From the NCBI GenBank assembly GCA_027257055.1, contig JAPVLO010000162.1, positions 2,294,001-2,358,000 on the forward strand: DNA of 64,000 nucleotides, read 5' to 3'. The notes beneath the pieces were generated by a model. That model saw only the letters and a list, made by a program, of their open reading frames with translations, did not search any database and was not told the DNA's origin. The stretch comes from Cephalopachus bancanus. Its lineage: Eukaryota; Chordata; Mammalia; Primates; Tarsiidae. The position numbers were made by a program, and so were the translations under genes. Below are positions 22,503 to 34,290 of the stretch, piece after piece (positions within the stretch are counted from its first letter, which is position 1; the number at the start of each line of letters is the position of its first letter).

Positions 22503-25100
22503 GTTTTGTTTGTTTTTCAAGATGAGATACTTTTTTTATATAATCAATATTTTTTATTATGATATTGTAGGGTACAGTTAAGGGTTAGGTATACAAGTAC
22601 ATTTTGTTCAGGCACCCTTGTTGATAAGAGGTGTTTCCCTGTCCCCAGACAGATATTTACTACCGTTAATCCCCTCTCCCCGCCATAGTTTCCCACTACT
22701 GTCAGTCATTTTCTTACAGTATTACATTGGGTGTTCAAGGTCCACTATGTGGGTGAGAACATGTGATACTCGGATCTTTGTTTCTGTGAGAGGTCACTCA
22801 GTATTATAGACTCTAGTTACATCCAGGTTGCTGCGAAATTCATGATTTTGTTTTTTTTTATGGCTGCATAGTATTCCATCGTGTATATGTACCACATTTT
22901 TAAAATCCAGTCCTCTTTTGACAGGCAGCATGGTTGCTTCCAGGTTTTTGCTATTGTGAACAATGCTGTGATAAACATACGCATGCAGGTATCTTTTTTA
23001 TAGAGTGATTTGAGTTCTTCAGGATATATTCCCAGTAGGGGGATTGTGGGGTCATATGGGAGGTTGATATTTAGAGCTTTTAGGAATCACCATACTGCTT
23101 TCCACAGAGGTTGCACTAGTTTACACTCCAACCAACAGTTTAGAAATGTTCCCTTTTTACCACACCCTCTCCAGCAGCTGTTATTTTTTGAGTTGATGAT
23201 AATTGCCATTCTGACTGGGGTTAGGTGGTATCTCAGTGTGGTTTTGATTTGCATCTCCCTGATGATTAGTGAGGTTGAACATTTCTTCATGTGTCTGTTG
23301 GCTGCTCGGATGTCTTCCTTTGTGAAGTGTCTGTTCATATCTTTTGCCCATTTGATAATGGGGTTGTTTGTTTTTTTCTTTTCAGCACATTTGAGTTCCT
23401 TGTAGATCCAAGATGTTAAGCCTTTGTCAGACCTGGTGTTGGCAAATACGTTTTCCCAGTTTGTAGGCTGTCTCCCTGCTCTCTTGATGGTTTCTTTGAC
23501 TTTGCAGAAGCTTGTCATTTTAATAAGGTCCCACTTGTCTACTCTCTTATGACCTGTGGGTTTTGGGTTTTGTTCAGGAATTGGATGCAAGTTCCGATTT
23601 CCATGAGGGTATGTCTTTCATTTTCTAAGGTTCTTATGGTTTGAGGTTTTACATTTAGGTCTCTGATCCATTTGGAGTTAATTTTTATGTATGGGGATAG
23701 ATAGGGGTCCTGTTTCAATCTTCTGCATGTGGTCAGCCAGTTTTCCCAGCACCATTTACTGAATAGGTTCTCCTCTCCCCAGTGGTAGGTGGTGGAGGCT
23801 TTGTCGAAGATGAGTTGGTTGAGAAATTGAGGTTTTGCTTCCGGAATCTCAATTCTATTCCATTGATCTATATGCCTGTTCCTGTACCAATACTAAGCTG
23901 TTTTGATGATTGTAGCTTTATAGTAAAGTTTGAAGTCTGGTAATGTGATACCACCTGCTTTGTTTTTTTTGCTGAGGATTGTTCTGGCTATTGTTGGTCG
24001 TTTGTGTTTCCATATGAATTCCTGTGTTGTTTTTTCTAGATCTGAGAAGAATGTTGCTGGTAATTTGGTGGGTATTCCATTGAATTTGTAGATTGTCTTA
24101 GGTAAGATGGACATCTCCACAGTGCTGATTCTTCCAATCCATGAGCATGGGATATTTTTCCACTTGTTTGTGTCATCTTTGATTTCTTTGAGCAGTGTTT
24201 TGTAGTTTTCACTGTAAAGGTCTTTCACGTCTCTGGTTAGGTAGATGCCGAGGTTTTTTTTTTTTTGGCTATTGTGAAGGGAATTGTGCTTTTTATTTGG
24301 GTTTCTGTTTGTTTATTATTAGTGTAAAGATATGTGATTGTCTTTTGCACATTTATTTTGTATCCTGAGACTTTGCCAAAGTCCTTTATCAGTGTAAGGA
24401 GGTTTTTGACAGATTCCCTTGGGTTTTCAAGGTACACAATCATATTATCTGCAAAGAGAAATAGCTTGACTTCCTCTTTTCCTACTTGGATACCTCTGAT
24501 TGCCTTCTCTTCTCTGATTGCTTTAGCCAGGACTTCCAATACTATGTTGAACAGCAGGGGTGAGAGTGGGCATCTTTGTCTTGTTCCAGTTTTCAGGGGA
24601 AATGGTTTCAATTTTTGTCCATTTAGGAGTATGCTGGCTGTGGGTTTCTCATAGATGGTTTTTACTATTTTGAGGTATGTTCCCCATATGCCTAGATGTT
24701 CGAGGGTTTGTATCAAGAAGGGGTGCTGGATTTTATCAAAAGCTTTTTCTGCATCTAATGATATAATCATGTGGTTTTTGTTTTGACATCTGTTGATGTA
24801 TTTAATTACATTTATGGTTTTACAAAATGATGTACCAGCCTTGCATCCCAGGTATGAAGCCTACTTGGTCATGATGGATGATTTTTGAGATGTATTGTTG
24901 AATTCGGTTTGCTAGGATCTTGTTGAGAATTTTAGCATCTATGTCCATCAAAGATATTGGCCTGTAGTTCTCATTCTTTGTTGGATCTTTACTTGGCTTG
25001 GGTATCAATGTGATGTTGGCTTCATAAAAGGATTTGGGGAGAGTTCCATCTTTTTCAATTGCCTGGATTGAGAAACTTTTAATAGCATGTTTATGTGCTA
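22503..25100 (-). mobile_element. 5'-truncated L1, minus strand
   Basis: About 2.6 kb. The 3' end is at the left (plus-strand text 'gggtacagttaagggttagg' near 22570). The body to the right reads as the antisense of L1 ORF2 from before the reverse-transcriptase core to the C-terminus. It sits inside an L2. Flanking 'caatgaa'/'taatgaa' is at best a weak target duplication. Truncation lies just upstream of the RT fingers, so there is no ORF1, endonuclease domain or 5' promoter. Confidence 0.92.
23087..25080 (-). pseudogene. L1 ORF2 remnant, reverse transcriptase and C-terminal domain, dead
   Basis: ORF2 makes the endonuclease/reverse transcriptase that copies L1 RNA into the genome. Four minus-strand frames cover its latter part in order. 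25008-24820 is the fingers (residues [20 protein letters not shown]). 24770-24237 is the RT core (AEKAFDKIQ, then [19 protein letters not shown]). 24228-23893 is the thumb region. 23590-23087 is the C-terminal region with [11 protein letters not shown] and [12 protein letters not shown]. The catalytic F-A-D-D box reads F-A-D-N (residues 106-109 of the core frame, 24455-24444), so a metal-binding aspartate is lost. The usual TRQGCPLS reads TRQRCPLS, and a conserved His in the Cys-rich motif reads Asn. Frameshifts separate the pieces. Confidence 0.9.
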
Positions 25101-25528
25101 ATGAAATGACCCAACTGAGAGGGGAAAATCAAGAAGGAAGCAGAAAAGGAAGAGAAGAATTCCAGTAGCAAAATTCTAAAACTTTGGTACCAGAATTCAG
25201 TGTGCTGTGAAGGGTTGGCTTAGATGGACCGAGGAGATTCCAACCATTGTATCAGGGGGAAAGACAGACTGGATGAGTCAGTTGAGGTTAGAAGATTTGG
25301 TGATGGCAGAATGAGGACATTTTCTTCTGATTGTTTTCAGTTTTCAGGGAAGTAGAAGTCAAGGTTATCAACTGAGAGGGAAAGACAGAGGAGGGAGGGA
25401 ATATTGAGAGAGGAAAATATGTAAGATAAGTTTTTGAGAGACTGGGAAAATGAATTTGCTATAGAAACATAAAGTATGCTGGGGGGAGAGGAGCCCTTTC
25501 TTAAGATTTATGGTTATACATCTGCGCT
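25100..25528 (-). other. Purine-rich sequence, possible L2 continuation
   Basis: Text such as 'caactgagaggggaaaatcaagaaggaag' is compatible with the antisense L2 that the L1 interrupted, but the match is too diverged to be sure. Confidence 0.35.
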
Positions 25529-25541
25529 AAGAAAATAAAGC

Positions 25542-25853
25542 TGTCCAGGCACGGTGGCTCAGTCTGTAATCCCAGCACTTTGGGATGCCGAGGTGAGAGA
25601 ATTGCCTGAGCCTGGGGGTTTGAGACCAACCTGGGCAACTTGGTGAGACCTCGTCTCTACAATAAATCACAAAAACTAGCCGGGCATGGCTATATGCATC
25701 TGTAGTTCCAGTTACTTGGAAGGCTGAGGTGGAAGGATCGCCTGAGCCCTGCAGGTGGAGACTGCAGTGACTGGGAGTGTGCCACTGCACTCCAGCCTGG
25801 GCGACAAAGAGTGAGACTCCAACTAAAAAAAAAAATAAGAAAAGAAAAGAAAA
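25542..25853 (+). mobile_element. Alu dimer, older tarsier-type, with TSD
   Basis: It starts 'tgtccaggcacggtggctc', with linker 'acaataaatcacaaaaacta' and end 'actccaacta' plus a long A/AAAAG tail. Perfect 13-bp TSD aagaaaataaagc at 25529-25541 and 25854-25866. Confidence 0.95.
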
Positions 25854-25866
25854 AAGAAAATAAAGC

Positions 25867-26395
25867 CATTTTCCTCACTTCTGGGAATATATCCAGAGGA
25901 ACATAAATCACTCAACCAAATAAGATACTTATATGCATATGTTCATTGCAGCACTATTCACAATAGCAAAAGCATGGAACCTATCCAGATGTCCACTGAA
26001 AGTGAACCAGATAAAGAAAATGTGGTTCATATACATGATGGAATACTATGCAGCCATAAAGAAGAACAAAGTCCTATCCTTTGCAGCAACTTGGGTGTAG
26101 CTGGAGGCCATCATTCTAAGTAAACTCTCACAGACACAAAAAACTGAGTACTGCATGTTCTCACTCATAAATGGGCCCTAAACATTGGGCACGCAGCACA
26201 AAGGTAGGAACAACAAATGCTGGGCACTGCTAAAAGAGGTAAGAATGGAGGGGGCATAAGGGCCTCACAACCACCACTGCCGTGCCCACTACCAGGAGGA
26301 GAGAGGGTTCAGTAGAAGCCCAAACCCCACCTTATGTAGTAAATCCTCATATGCACCCCACAACTCTAAAATGAATAAGTAAATAAAAAGATAAG
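25867..26395 (+). mobile_element. L1 3' part, sense (tarsier-lineage type)
   Basis: The end of ORF2 is recognisable ('ttgcagcactattcacaata', then 'ggaatactatgcagccataaagaag'), followed by the 3' UTR ('tgttctcactcataaatggg') and an 'aatgaataagtaaataaaaag' tail. 5'-truncated. An Alu sits at its left edge. Confidence 0.9.
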
Positions 26396-26845
26396 AAAGG
26401 TATTTCTTAATTTTTTTTTTCTTAAAAGTGTACATGAAATGAGTTAACTCAAATGAGTGTTTTTCTTCGGCCACATCAGCTGCCCAGGCGCAAGTAGGAA
26501 GCAGATAGAAAGGTGGGTTTTAACAGAGTTTGAGTTTGCCAGGTGAACACAGGGAAGAAAGGAGGACAAGGAATATTGGTGTTACTAAAATAGTGCATGG
26601 AGTAGTGGCGGAGAAGGATACAGTGAACCAGTCACTACACCCTAAATGAAATGCAAAACAGTGATGGGGAAGAAAGATAATTGGAAAAAAAAATCTCATT
26701 GCAAATAGAATCATGCTTGGCAGAATCATTCAGGTCTGCAACTTGGTGGAAATTATGTCTGGTTGAGATAGTTCACAGCCTGACATTAGGGGGATTGAAA
26801 CCATATAATCAAAACCATCAGTTAGCTTAAGATTTTATTTTTTAT
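26396..26845. other. Nothing recognised
   Basis: 450 bases between an L1 tail and an Alu. No repeat or gene identified. Confidence 0.35.
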
Positions 26846-27130
26846 GGCTGGGCGCGGTGGCTCAGCCTGTAATTCCAGCACTTTGGGAGGCCAAGGTGAG
26901 AGGATTGCCTGAGCCCATGGGTTTGAGAGCAGCATGGGCAACTAGGCGAGATCTCATCTCTACAATAAATAAAAAATTAGCTAGGTGTGGTGGTGCATAC
27001 CTGTAGTTTCAGCTACTTGGAAGGCTGAGGTGGAAGGATTGCCTGAGCCCAGCAGGTGGAGGCTGTGGTGGCCAGGAGCATGCCACTGCACTCCAGCTTG
27101 GGCGACAGAGTGAGACTCTGACTCAAAAAA
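26846..27130 (+). mobile_element. Alu dimer, older tarsier-type
   Basis: 'ggctgggcgcggtggctcag', 'gcaactaggcgagatctcat', linker 'acaataaataaaaaattagc' and end 'ctctgactcaaaaaa'. It keeps the 'acttg'-type segment that the young subfamily lacks. Confidence 0.95.
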
Positions 27131-28382
27131 TTTTTTTTAATTTTTAGTACTTCCACCACTCACAGCCACACATTATCTAGGATCAAGCTAACACACAGCC
27201 TGTGTCTTCAGGGACTTGATATTCTTCTATCAGAGACCTAGGAGCAAAGATAATTAGATGGAGAAAATGATCCCCAATAGTTTTCTTGAGTAGAGTCTGT
27301 TTAAATGGGAAAGCAACAGGCACATCAAGTTGTTTCTCTGCTCTTGTAGAGTAGAATGTAAATATTTATGGAATACAGACCTTCTTTAATCAGCAGCACA
27401 GTTGGGCCTCTACAAATATGGAGGTCTCTTTCAGATACTCCAAATTAGAGGCAGCTACCAGATGAAGTCACGTTCCAATATATCAGTTATGAGCAGAAAT
27501 TCACAAGAATTCACATCTATAATTTGTGATTGTACAAGATGAATGATTTTTTCTCTCCTTCTTTTCCTTCTCTAGAAAAGTGGTAAAACAGTATCATGGC
27601 AAATCAATAGTCTCTTTTCCTCTTTATCTCTTCCTTCTTTTAAAAAAATATTAATAATGGATATATTGTTTTTGTAAAAGTAACACATGTGCATAATAAG
27701 TTTGCAAGCAATAGAGCAAAGTCCAAAGAAAAATATAATAACTTGCCTCCAATTTTGCCTCTTAGATGGATTCATTATAATTTTGATTGCTATCATTCTG
27801 GAAATCTCTTTATGTGTATATGTATAAATAGAAGAATGAATAACAAGGACTGTTGGCTAAGTTATTTTTTTCATTCTTAAAATTAAGTTAAAAGCTTTCA
27901 CCAAAGCACTTTTTTGCAGATGTTCGTTTGTCAGTTTTTCTGGGAATTTCATGTGTCTTTCCTATTTATTTTTTCCCTTAATATCAGTGAGGTTTTTGTC
28001 GCCTAATCTTTTAATACTTTTTCTGCTGTATTTATTGTGTTATCTATCTTTTCTATCTTCTCTGTATATTGCTTTTTAAATAATTGTCCTAGTTTCTCTA
28101 TTTTTAATCTTCATTCACTGTGATTTTCTCAAATGTTTCCTTTAGTGAGAAATTCTATTTTCAACCCTGTCTATCCAGTTCTTTGGTCTTATTAACTTAC
28201 TTATTATTTTATTAATGGCATTCTATTGAATCTTGCTTTGTTTCTTTACTCCTGCAATTTACTTTCTGTTTCATTTTGTTGTTTCATCATCTTGCTCTGA
28301 AGTGTGTTTGTTAAATTTATATTTATATAATTTGTTTTATTAGAATAAGGCATTTTTAGTGGATTTTCTTTAGGAATCTTTC
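27131..28382. other. AT-rich, T-rich sequence; possibly old antisense LINE in part
   Basis: 27540-28380 is T-rich on the plus strand with the texture of antisense LINE sequence ('tcagtgaggtttttgtcg', 'tttctttactcctgcaattt'), but no diagnostic match was found. Confidence 0.35.
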
Positions 28383-28394
28383 TTAAAAGTTAAG

Positions 28395-28624
28395 GGTCCT
28401 GAGCATTACTCACAATGGCACAAGGAAGGGATGGCAGTTGTGGAACACTGCCAGGGGAGGGAAGAAAGGGGGGGGAGCATAACAACATAAAGGGTACCTG
28501 ATCCTGAACCAGGAGAAGTGAGAACCAGTTGGAGGCCCAAACTTCACTGCACATAGATTACTTACGTACCTAATCCGACTTGTACCCCACATCTTTAAAG
28601 TGAAATAAAGTATAAAAAGATATT
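28395..28624 (+). mobile_element. 5'-truncated L1 3' UTR, sense, with TSD
   Basis: 230 bp of L1 3' UTR ('ctgagcattactcacaatgg' to 'aagtgaaataaagtataaaaaga'). TSD ttaaaagttaag at 28383-28394 and 28625-28636. The G-run at 28468-28476 corresponds to the G-rich 3' UTR tract of L1. Confidence 0.8.
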
Positions 28625-28639
28625 TTAAAAGTTAAGAGC

Positions 28640-29587
28640 CACTAGTAAAATAAGTGCCCTTATCTGATAATAGTTGCATTTGATGATTGGATTCACCTAC
28701 TTTGAATACTTTTTCTTAATAATGCACGTGTTTATGAAGTCCTTAAAAGGATTTATTCAGAATGAATCGTCTCACCTAGCAAAATAAACCGTTTAAATAG
28801 AACTAAACCACTAATTAACTTGGGCATAAAGAAAAAATTATATATAAGTTGTATACAGATATACTTATTTATATTAATTATAGTTAATTGTCAAGGTATT
28901 GTTGAAGCCCTTAACCATGAGAGGCTAAGAGGGTATCGCTTGCTGGCTCTAGTTGGATCCTGTCTCTCTTACATTCCTAGTTTATTTTGTTTATGGATCC
29001 TCTTCTGTATCCTGTGCTGACCCATGCTGGCTCATGTGGGATTGGTCATTTTCAAGACCAAAAGCAGATAGGATTATAGAAAATTGTCAGTCTGTCTACC
29101 ATTGTTCAAGTTTAGATCTTGACACATTACTTCTCTATTAACTCAATTTTTAAAGTTTAGTGTCTGTTCTATTTGACACTACACAGTTATACATAATATG
29201 GAGTGCTCCAAAGAGTCGCAGTACTCTTCCAATGCACAAATTACAATTTTTTTTGGCACACGATGTCCTCCCTTTCTTCTGCTGCTGTGGAAGAGATTTT
29301 ATAGATTTTCTTCATGTGGGTGGGAAGGGAATGATTCTCCATCTGGATGCCACCTGTAAGAGTTCACACCTTTTCTCAGAAGAAATTTAATCTATAGCAG
29401 CAAATTAGTTCATGTTCTTTTAAGCAAACCCTGTTGCCATTCTCTAAGAGTTAAGTGTAAAGATTCTTTATGAGTTATTTTCCTGAGATTTTGTTGTTTA
29501 TAAAATGAATGTCTCATGTGTTTAAAATTTTTTTTAACAAAAGTCAAGGTCAGTGATCAGTTGTGAAAATAATCATGCTATGTCTTC
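28640..29587. other. Nothing recognised
   Basis: About 950 bases with short overlapping open frames (66-76 codons), none with recognisable domains. Confidence 0.35.
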
Positions 29588-29602
29588 ATGAGGGACAATT
29601 TG

Positions 29603-29896
29603 TTTTTTTTCTTTTTTTTTTTGAGTTGGAGTCTCACTTTGTCGCCCAGACTGGAGTGCAGTGGCCATTCCCGGCCACCGCAGCCTCGACCTGCTGGGCT
29701 CCGGCGATCCTTCCACCTCGGCCTTCTGAGTAACCGGAATTACAGGCATGCGCTACCACGCCCGGCTGATTTTTTGGTTTATTGTAGAGATGAGGTCTCG
29801 CTGCCCAGGCGGGTCTCGAACCCGCGGGCTCAGGCAATCCACTCACCTCAGCCTCCCAAAGGCGCGGGATTACAGGCTGAGTCACCGAGCCCGGCT
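29603..29896 (-). mobile_element. Young tarsier-type Alu, with 15-bp TSD
   Basis: Antisense full-length Alu with CpG-rich arms ('ggtctcgctgcccaggcggg', 'tcgaacccgcgggctc', 'caccgagcccggct'). It carries the 5-nt deletion that turns 'ccaagttgccc' into 'ctgccc'. Perfect TSD atgagggacaatttg at 29588-29602 and 29897-29911, showing a recent insertion. Confidence 0.97.
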
Positions 29897-30045
29897 ATGA
29901 GGGACAATTTGTAGAAAGTATTTAAGAATGCACTTGATTTTGATTATGTAGTTGGTTATTTTATAGTCTATCAGTTAATTCACTCCAACCTAACTGAAGG
30001 ACTAAAAGTTAATGTCTAGCTGAGCAAGGAAACAGTGAGCCCATT

Positions 30046-30183
30046 AGAGCAGTGTTTCTCAACTTGTTGGAAGGCTCTCTGCATTCGGATTATCAGGGAG
30101 GTATTACAATGCAGATTTTAGTTCCAAATTTCCCAGACCTCTGGGGATTTAACTTAAGAACATGCAGTGTTTGAAAACCATAG
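30046..30183 (+). mobile_element. MER5-like hAT MITE fragment
   Basis: 'gcagtgtttctcaacttgtt', 'attatcagggaggtattaca', 'cagacctctggggatttaac' and 'tttgaaaacca' follow the order of MER5-type elements, but diverged. Confidence 0.55.
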
Positions 30184-30570
30184 TAGTAATATTAACATCA
30201 CTATTAGTAGTCGAATTAGAAGCTGCTTGTAAGATCATCAGAGAAAATGAACTAGAATTAAACATTTAGAAAAGCTGTAGGATGAATTTATATCTGTGCA
30301 AGGGAGAATATGCACACCACCTCTTAGTTATACTTTCAAGGTTTAAAAATTATTCCTGGCTGAAACCTAGGGTTTCTGAACAAATTCCTCAGGTAAAGTA
30401 GGAGATTGAGTATTAGTGGGTTGGTCAAGGAGTCAATGGAAGTAACAGAAATGTACAAACCACATATTATCACCTACAGATAAAAGGATTTACTAAAGAG
30501 TATGCTTCTGGAGAGCTGATTATGGTAGAGGTTTCCTAAGTTCTGCTGCAGGTACCCACGGGCAAGAGCA
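30184..30570. other. Nothing recognised
   Basis: Unassigned sequence between a MER5-like relic and an Alu. Confidence 0.35.
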
Positions 30571-30579
30571 CAATTGCCT

Positions 30580-30861
30580 TTTTTTTTTTTTTTAAGTCAG
30601 TCTTACTCTGTTGCCCAGGCTGGAGTGCAGTGGCATGCTCACTGCTACCACAGCCTTGACCTGCTGGGCTCAGGCAATCCTTCCGCCTCAGCCTTCCAAG
30701 AGGTTGGAACTATAGGCATGCACCACCACGCTTGGCTAATTTTTTGATTTATTGTAGAGATGAGGTCTTGCCAAGTTGCCCAGGCTGGTCTCGAACCCCT
30801 GAGCTCAGGCAGTCCTCTTGCCTCAGCCTTCCAAAGTGCTGGGATTTCAGGTGTGAGCCAC
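30580..30861 (-). mobile_element. Alu dimer, older tarsier-type, with TSD
   Basis: Antisense, T-run then 'agtcagtcttactctgttgc', 'gatttattgtagagatgagg', 'ccaagttgcccaggctgg' and 'ggtgtgagccac'. Flanks caattgcctttt (from 30571) and caattgtcttcttt (30862-30875) are diverged target duplications. Confidence 0.93.
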
Positions 30862-31706
30862 CAATTGTCTTCTTTTAGGTGGAGGATGCTACATAGTGAT
30901 TCTCCCAACTCTCAAGCTATTTCACCTGGGATATGTACATTTCTAGTAGATAAAAATCTGAACACTTCCCAGCAGAGCATGAGGGAGAGATTTCTTCTGG
31001 TGCTGCCAGTTTCCCATAATTCTGCTTATTCTCAAACTTAATTTATACCCACACTTCAGCTTACCTGTAGGTGAGCTTAGCCATATTGCTTTGATTCATC
31101 TTGTCACAGTCTCGCAAATACATAGTGTGGATTCAGTAATGGATATAGATTTTTATTTCCACTCTTAAAACTTCCTTTTTATTTACATTTAATAAAATGC
31201 ATCCATTTGAAGTATAGAGTTTCATGAGTTTTGACAAATGTATACACCTACGTAACCACCATCACCATCAAGATATAGAACATTTTTATTACCCAGAAAT
31301 CTTCCCTCGTGCCACATTGCAGTCACCTATGTATATCAGCCACAACCCCAGGCAACCACTGATCTGTGCTGTCATTAAAGATTGGTTTTGCTTGTTTTAG
31401 AAATTCATATAAATCGAATGATACAGTGTGCATGTCTTCTTTAGATCATCAAAATGTTTTTGGAATTGATTCATGCAATTGCATGTAATGATAGTAACGA
31501 TATTCCTTTTCATCACTGAATAGTAGTTCATTGAATGGATGTATCATGATTTGATTATCTAACCACATATTGATGGATAGTTGGGCTATTTTACAGTTTT
31601 GTGGCTATTATGAATAAACCTGATATGGTTATCATTTCAGGATAGACATAAAATTTCATTACTGTTGAGTCATGTAGCAGATGTATGTTTGACTTTATAA
31701 GACTCT

Positions 31707-31832
31707 GGCTGGGTACAGTGGTTCACACCTATAATCCCAGCACTTTGGGAAGCGAGGTGGGAGGATTGAGTTCAGGAGTTCAAGACTAGCCTGGGAAATA
31801 TAGTGAGACCTTGTCTCTAAAAAAGAAAAAAA
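31707..31832 (+). mobile_element. Alu left monomer (FLAM-like)
   Basis: A single arm only: 'ggctgggtacagtggttcac' to 'ccttgtctctaaaaaagaaa'. Free left monomers predate dimeric Alus. Confidence 0.85.
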
Positions 31833-32013
31833 GTACCTTCCAAACTGCTTTACAAAGTACTTGCACCATCTTACTTTTCCATTAGCATTTGTATGAGTTT
31901 TCCACTTGTACTAGTCTTTTTTCTTTTGGCCATTCAAATGGCTTTGTAATGGTATCTAAATGTTTAAGTTTGCATTTTCCCATTGACTTATGTAGTTGTG
32001 CTTTTTAAAAAAA

Positions 32014-32125
32014 AGTTTTCAAGCAAGTTTATTTAGAAAGTAAATTAGAGAGTGAGAGAGCAAAAGAGCGAGAAAGCGAGAGAGGGAGGGAGGGAGAGGG
32101 GGAGAGAGAGGGAGGGAGGGAGAGG

Positions 32126-32195
<70 letters not shown>

Positions 32196-32279
32196 TTCAC
32201 CTCCCCAAGTAGGGAAGGGGTCAAAGCCAAGAAACATGATGGCCATGTGGACACACCAGAGTTAAACAGAGCAATAGCC
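32014..32279 (-). mobile_element. TINE-like retroposon, copy 2, with expanded GA/CT run
   Basis: On the minus strand the body runs 'tctggtgtgtccacatggcc', 'tttcttggctttgaccc', 'cttggggaggtgaatctttc', then a ~150-bp CT array, then 'ctaatttactttctaaataa' and 'acttgcttg'. The 5' end aligns with copy 1, so both look close to full length. Flanks 'agttgtgcttttt' (from 31994) and 'agttgtacattta' (from 32280) are probable diverged target duplications inside the old L1. Confidence 0.75.
32039..32192. repeat. (GA)n / (GGGA)n microsatellite
   Basis: A pure GA run of about 70 bases is preceded by GAGGGAGG-type units. It is the enlarged internal pyrimidine tract of the TINE-like copy. Both strands appear open in several frames as Ser-Leu or Glu-Arg repeats, which are not genes. 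Confidence 0.97.
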
Positions 32280-32355
32280 AGTTGTACATTTAAAAAATAT
32301 GTTTAGTGACCATTGTATTTTTTACAAACAAGTGTCTATTTACTTCTTTCCCCAA

Positions 32356-32650
32356 TTTTTTTTTTCTTGACTAGGAGTCTCACTCTGTTACCCAGGCTGG
32401 AGTGCAGTGGTATGCTCACGGCCACTGCAGCCTCCACCTGCTGGGGTCAGGCGATCCTTCCACCTCAGCTTTCCAAGTAACTGAAACTACAGGTGTACGC
32501 CACCATACCCAGCTAATTTTTTGATTTATTGTAGAGACAGGGTTCTCAACAGTTTGCCCAGGCTGGTCTCGAACTCCTGGACTCAGGCAATCCTCTCACT
32601 TTGGCCTCCCAAGGTGCTGGGATTACAGGCTTGGGCCACCGTGCCTGGCC
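32356..32650 (-). mobile_element. Alu dimer, older tarsier-type, inside old L1
   Basis: Antisense: 'aggagtctcactctgttacc', 'gatttattgtagagacaggg' and 'gccaccgtgcctggcc'. Possible short flanking repeat around 'caattt'. Confidence 0.92.
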
Positions 32651-33250
32651 TCACAATTTCTTAGATGAGTTTTTGTCTTCTTTTTATTAAGCTTTAGGCT
32701 ACTAAGTTCTGAATTACAAGTCCTTTTCCATACATATATATATGTTACATATATAAATAAATAAATATGATCTATAATCTATATTTTTAAATAAAAAATT
32801 GATATAATTTAGCACTTTTGAGTTTTTGAAAAGTTTTCTCCTTTTAGGAGATTTTTTTACATTTTGATCAGTGATCTATTTGGAGTTAATTTTGTATATG
32901 ATCTAAGTAAAGACCACAGTTCATTTATTCATATGTATATCTAGATATTCCATACCATCTGTTGAGAAGACTTTTCTCCCTATTTAATTACTTTGGCACT
33001 TTTTCAAAAATTAATTGATCATATATGTGTTTATTTCTGGACTGTTCTACTGATCTGCATAGCTACCTTTACACCAATCCTACACTGTATTGATTATTGT
33101 AGCATTATAGTGAGTCTTCAGATCAGGTAATATAAGTCATCCAGCCTAGTTCTTCTTTTCAAAATGATTGGGGCTGTTATAGATCCTTTACATCTTTATG
33201 TATATTTTACAATCAACTTTCAGATTTCCAATGAAAAATCCTCCTAGGGT

Positions 33251-33826
33251 TTTGTATTGTTAATAAGAGTGGTTTTTTAATTGTAAATGTATGACATAAA
33301 GTTTGCTATTTTAGCTGTTTTTAAGCATATAATTCAGTGGTATTACTTATGTTTGCATTGTCATGTAAATATCACCACTATTTCCAAAATTTTTCATCAC
33401 TCCAAACAGAAACTCTTTACCTATTAAGCAATAGCTCCTCATTATCTCCAGTCCCTAGTGATTACTGATCAACTTTGTCTCTATGAATTAGCTTATTCTA
33501 GGGAAATTTGTTTATTCTGGGCACTACAATTTTATATAAGTGGGACCATACAATATTTTCACTCTGCATCTAGCTTATTTAACTTAGAATATTGTTTTCA
33601 AGGTTCATTCATGTGGTATCATATTTTAGAGCTCCATTTCTTTTTATGACTGAATAATATTCCATTGTATATAATACTACATTTTATCTACCCATTCATC
33701 TGTTGATTACCCCTTGGGTTGTTTCCAACTTTGACTATTGGGAATAATGCTGCAAGTATCTCTTTAGTCTCTGTTTTCTATTATTTTGCATATCTACCTA
33801 GGACTGGAATTCCTGGGTTATATGGG
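33251..33826 (-). mobile_element. Second old L1 3' end, nested inside the first
   Basis: Plus text 'ttaattgtaaatgtatgaca', 'taattcagtggtattactta' and 'atattccattgtatataata' is an antisense L1M/HAL-type 3' region. Flanks cctcctagggtttt (from 33241) and cctcctgggattca (from 33827) look like its target duplication, and ORF2 of the outer L1 resumes right after. Confidence 0.75.
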
Positions 33827-33941
33827 CCTCCTGGGATTCAAACTGAGATTATACTGAATTTATAGAACAATATGAAGTGAATCGATATCTTAATTCTTAA
33901 TCTTGACTCTTCTGGTTCATGAACATCATATACCTCTGTCT

Positions 33942-34290
33942 TAGTCAGCTTGGGCTGCCATAACAAAATACCATAGACTGTGTAGATGAAACAAAAATTT
34001 ATTTTCTCACAGTTCTGGATTCTAGGAAGTCCAAGATCAAGGTGCTGGCAAAGTAAGTTTTGTTCTGGAACCTCTTTTCATGACTTATAAGTGACCCAAT
34101 CTCACTGTGTGCTCACTTAACATCTTCTTTGTGCACACATGGAAAGAGAGGTTGCAAACTCTCTGGTGTTTCTTCTTATTTCCATTAATTCCATCATGAG
34201 AGCCCCTTCCTCATGACCTCATCTACATCTCGTTACCTCTTAAAGTGTCCATCTCTAACTGTCACATTGAGTGTTAGGGCGTCAACAAAT
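33942..34290 (-). mobile_element. MLT1-type MaLR solo LTR, antisense
   Basis: 'cttagtcagcttgggctgcc', 'aaataccatagactgtgtag', 'atttattttctcacagttct' and 'aagtccaagatcaaggtgct', then 'ccatcatgagagccccttcc', is the reverse complement of an MLT1 LTR. No internal retroviral genes are present. Confidence 0.85.

Noticed and set aside
29588..29914. 108-codon open frame with protein-like repeats
   Set aside because: It is the translation of an antisense Alu; the similar frames at 39190-39471, 40248-40611, 25527-25790 and 30645-31041 have the same cause.
32019..32306. Ser-Leu or Glu-Arg repeat 'proteins' on both strands
   Set aside because: They are read-through of a GA/CT microsatellite inside a retroposon, not genes.
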